DNA from: Streptococcus sp.
Lineage (GTDB): Bacteria; Bacillota; Bacilli; Lactobacillales; Aerococcaceae
Assembly (NCBI GenBank): GCA_015264885.1
Contig: JABZYY010000012.1
Span: 270 to 21,210, forward strand
Length of the DNA stretch: 20,941 bases
Direction of reading: 5' to 3'
In this document: positions 20,738-20,941 of the stretch, piece after piece
Numbering within the stretch: position 1 is the stretch's first letter
How the letters are laid out: every line of letters starts with the position of its first letter
Program-made: the position numbers and the translations under genes
The notes under the pieces: generated by a model
Databases searched by the model: none
Told to the model about the DNA's origin: nothing
The model's input: the letters and a program-made list of their open reading frames with translations, nothing else

Positions 20738-20941
20738 TTATTCTGGGGCGATGCTTTGGTGTTTTCTTGTAACGAGGATTTGAAGTGCCACTAGAATCAC
20801 TAATGCGATAGAAATGGATTCCACTTTATGTGTTGTAATGATATTAAGAAATTCTAGAATAGCTTTTACAAATCCTGGCAGTTGGCCATTACTATTTCGA
20901 GCAACAATTCCACCGATTAATGCAGTGAGCAAGAACAATCC
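20738..20941 (-). CDS. Unknown membrane protein, C-terminal part (runs off the window)
   Basis: The frame is open to the end of the window, so the true start lies beyond 20941; a TTG at 20938 is probably internal. The visible 67 residues hold two hydrophobic segments (LFLLTALIGGIVA at the start and ISIALVILVALQILVT near the end) joined by a polar loop with GQLPGFVKAILEFLNIITTHKVES, and a short hydrophilic tail RKHQSIAPE. I do not recognise the family. A strong terminator follows, so this is the last gene of its unit. Confidence 0.65.
   Translation of the reverse strand, partial: GLFLLTALIGGIVARNSNGQLPGFVKAILEFLNIITTHKVESISIALVILVALQILVTRKHQSIAPE

Overview
This 20.9 kb window is low-GC Firmicute chromosome. 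It looks like a member of the Lactobacillales, possibly near the Carnobacteriaceae or Granulicatella; the genus is inference. The clues are a fused glutamate racemase/XTP diphosphatase followed by a phosphodiesterase and a DarB/CbpB-like CBS protein, the divergent ccpA-pepQ pair next to DUF948 and YtxH genes, a class A penicillin-binding protein, and AT-rich DNA with AAGGAGG-type ribosome sites. There is no rRNA, tRNA, CRISPR array, transposase or phage gene.

Layout. 1-2114 (minus): a glutaredoxin-like fragment, an RNase HI-like gene overlapping a cold-shock gene, an unknown 297-residue protein and a DUF2187 protein. 2378-2653 (plus): a small unknown gene. 2720-4753 (minus): a metal-exporting P1B ATPase with a His-rich N-terminus; its promoter holds a perfect ArsR/SmtB-type operator. 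4895-7368 (minus): rplS with a probable autoregulatory leader, an SmtB-like zinc-sensor repressor, trmD, rimM and an unknown small gene. 7368-8660 (minus): a DUF1576 membrane protein with clear internal duplication. 9402-9959 (minus): khpA and rpsP. The usual rpsP-khpA-rimM-trmD-rplS cluster is therefore split by about 2.4 kb, and the repressor gene sits inside its second half. 10159-12693 (plus): a class A PBP. 12801-15061: divergent ccpA and pepQ. 15118-16047 (minus): YtxH and DUF948 envelope proteins. 16195-17064 (plus): an MscS channel. 17820-20279 (minus): murI-rdgB fusion, phosphodiesterase and cbpB/darB-like gene with overlapping ends. 20738-20941: the 3' end of an unknown membrane protein gene.

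The most unusual content is non-coding. Three gene-free stretches (about 8.81-9.36, 17.09-17.82 and 20.38-20.64 kb) carry five diverged copies of one structured element. Each can fold as a long outer stem closing a junction with two arms. The helices are complementary in all five copies although their sequences differ, while the joining loops (TGCGAATTA and TTTGAGGC) are nearly constant. That is the signature of selection on a folded RNA or single-stranded DNA. Two loci hold a tandem pair (type I then type II), and one copy carries an insertion inside its arm. I do not recognise the family.

The second system of interest is a local metal-resistance circuit. The SmtB-like repressor (5409-5756) keeps all four alpha-5 zinc ligands, and the ATPase promoter just across rplS has an operator of the type this family binds, exactly between its -35 and -10 boxes.
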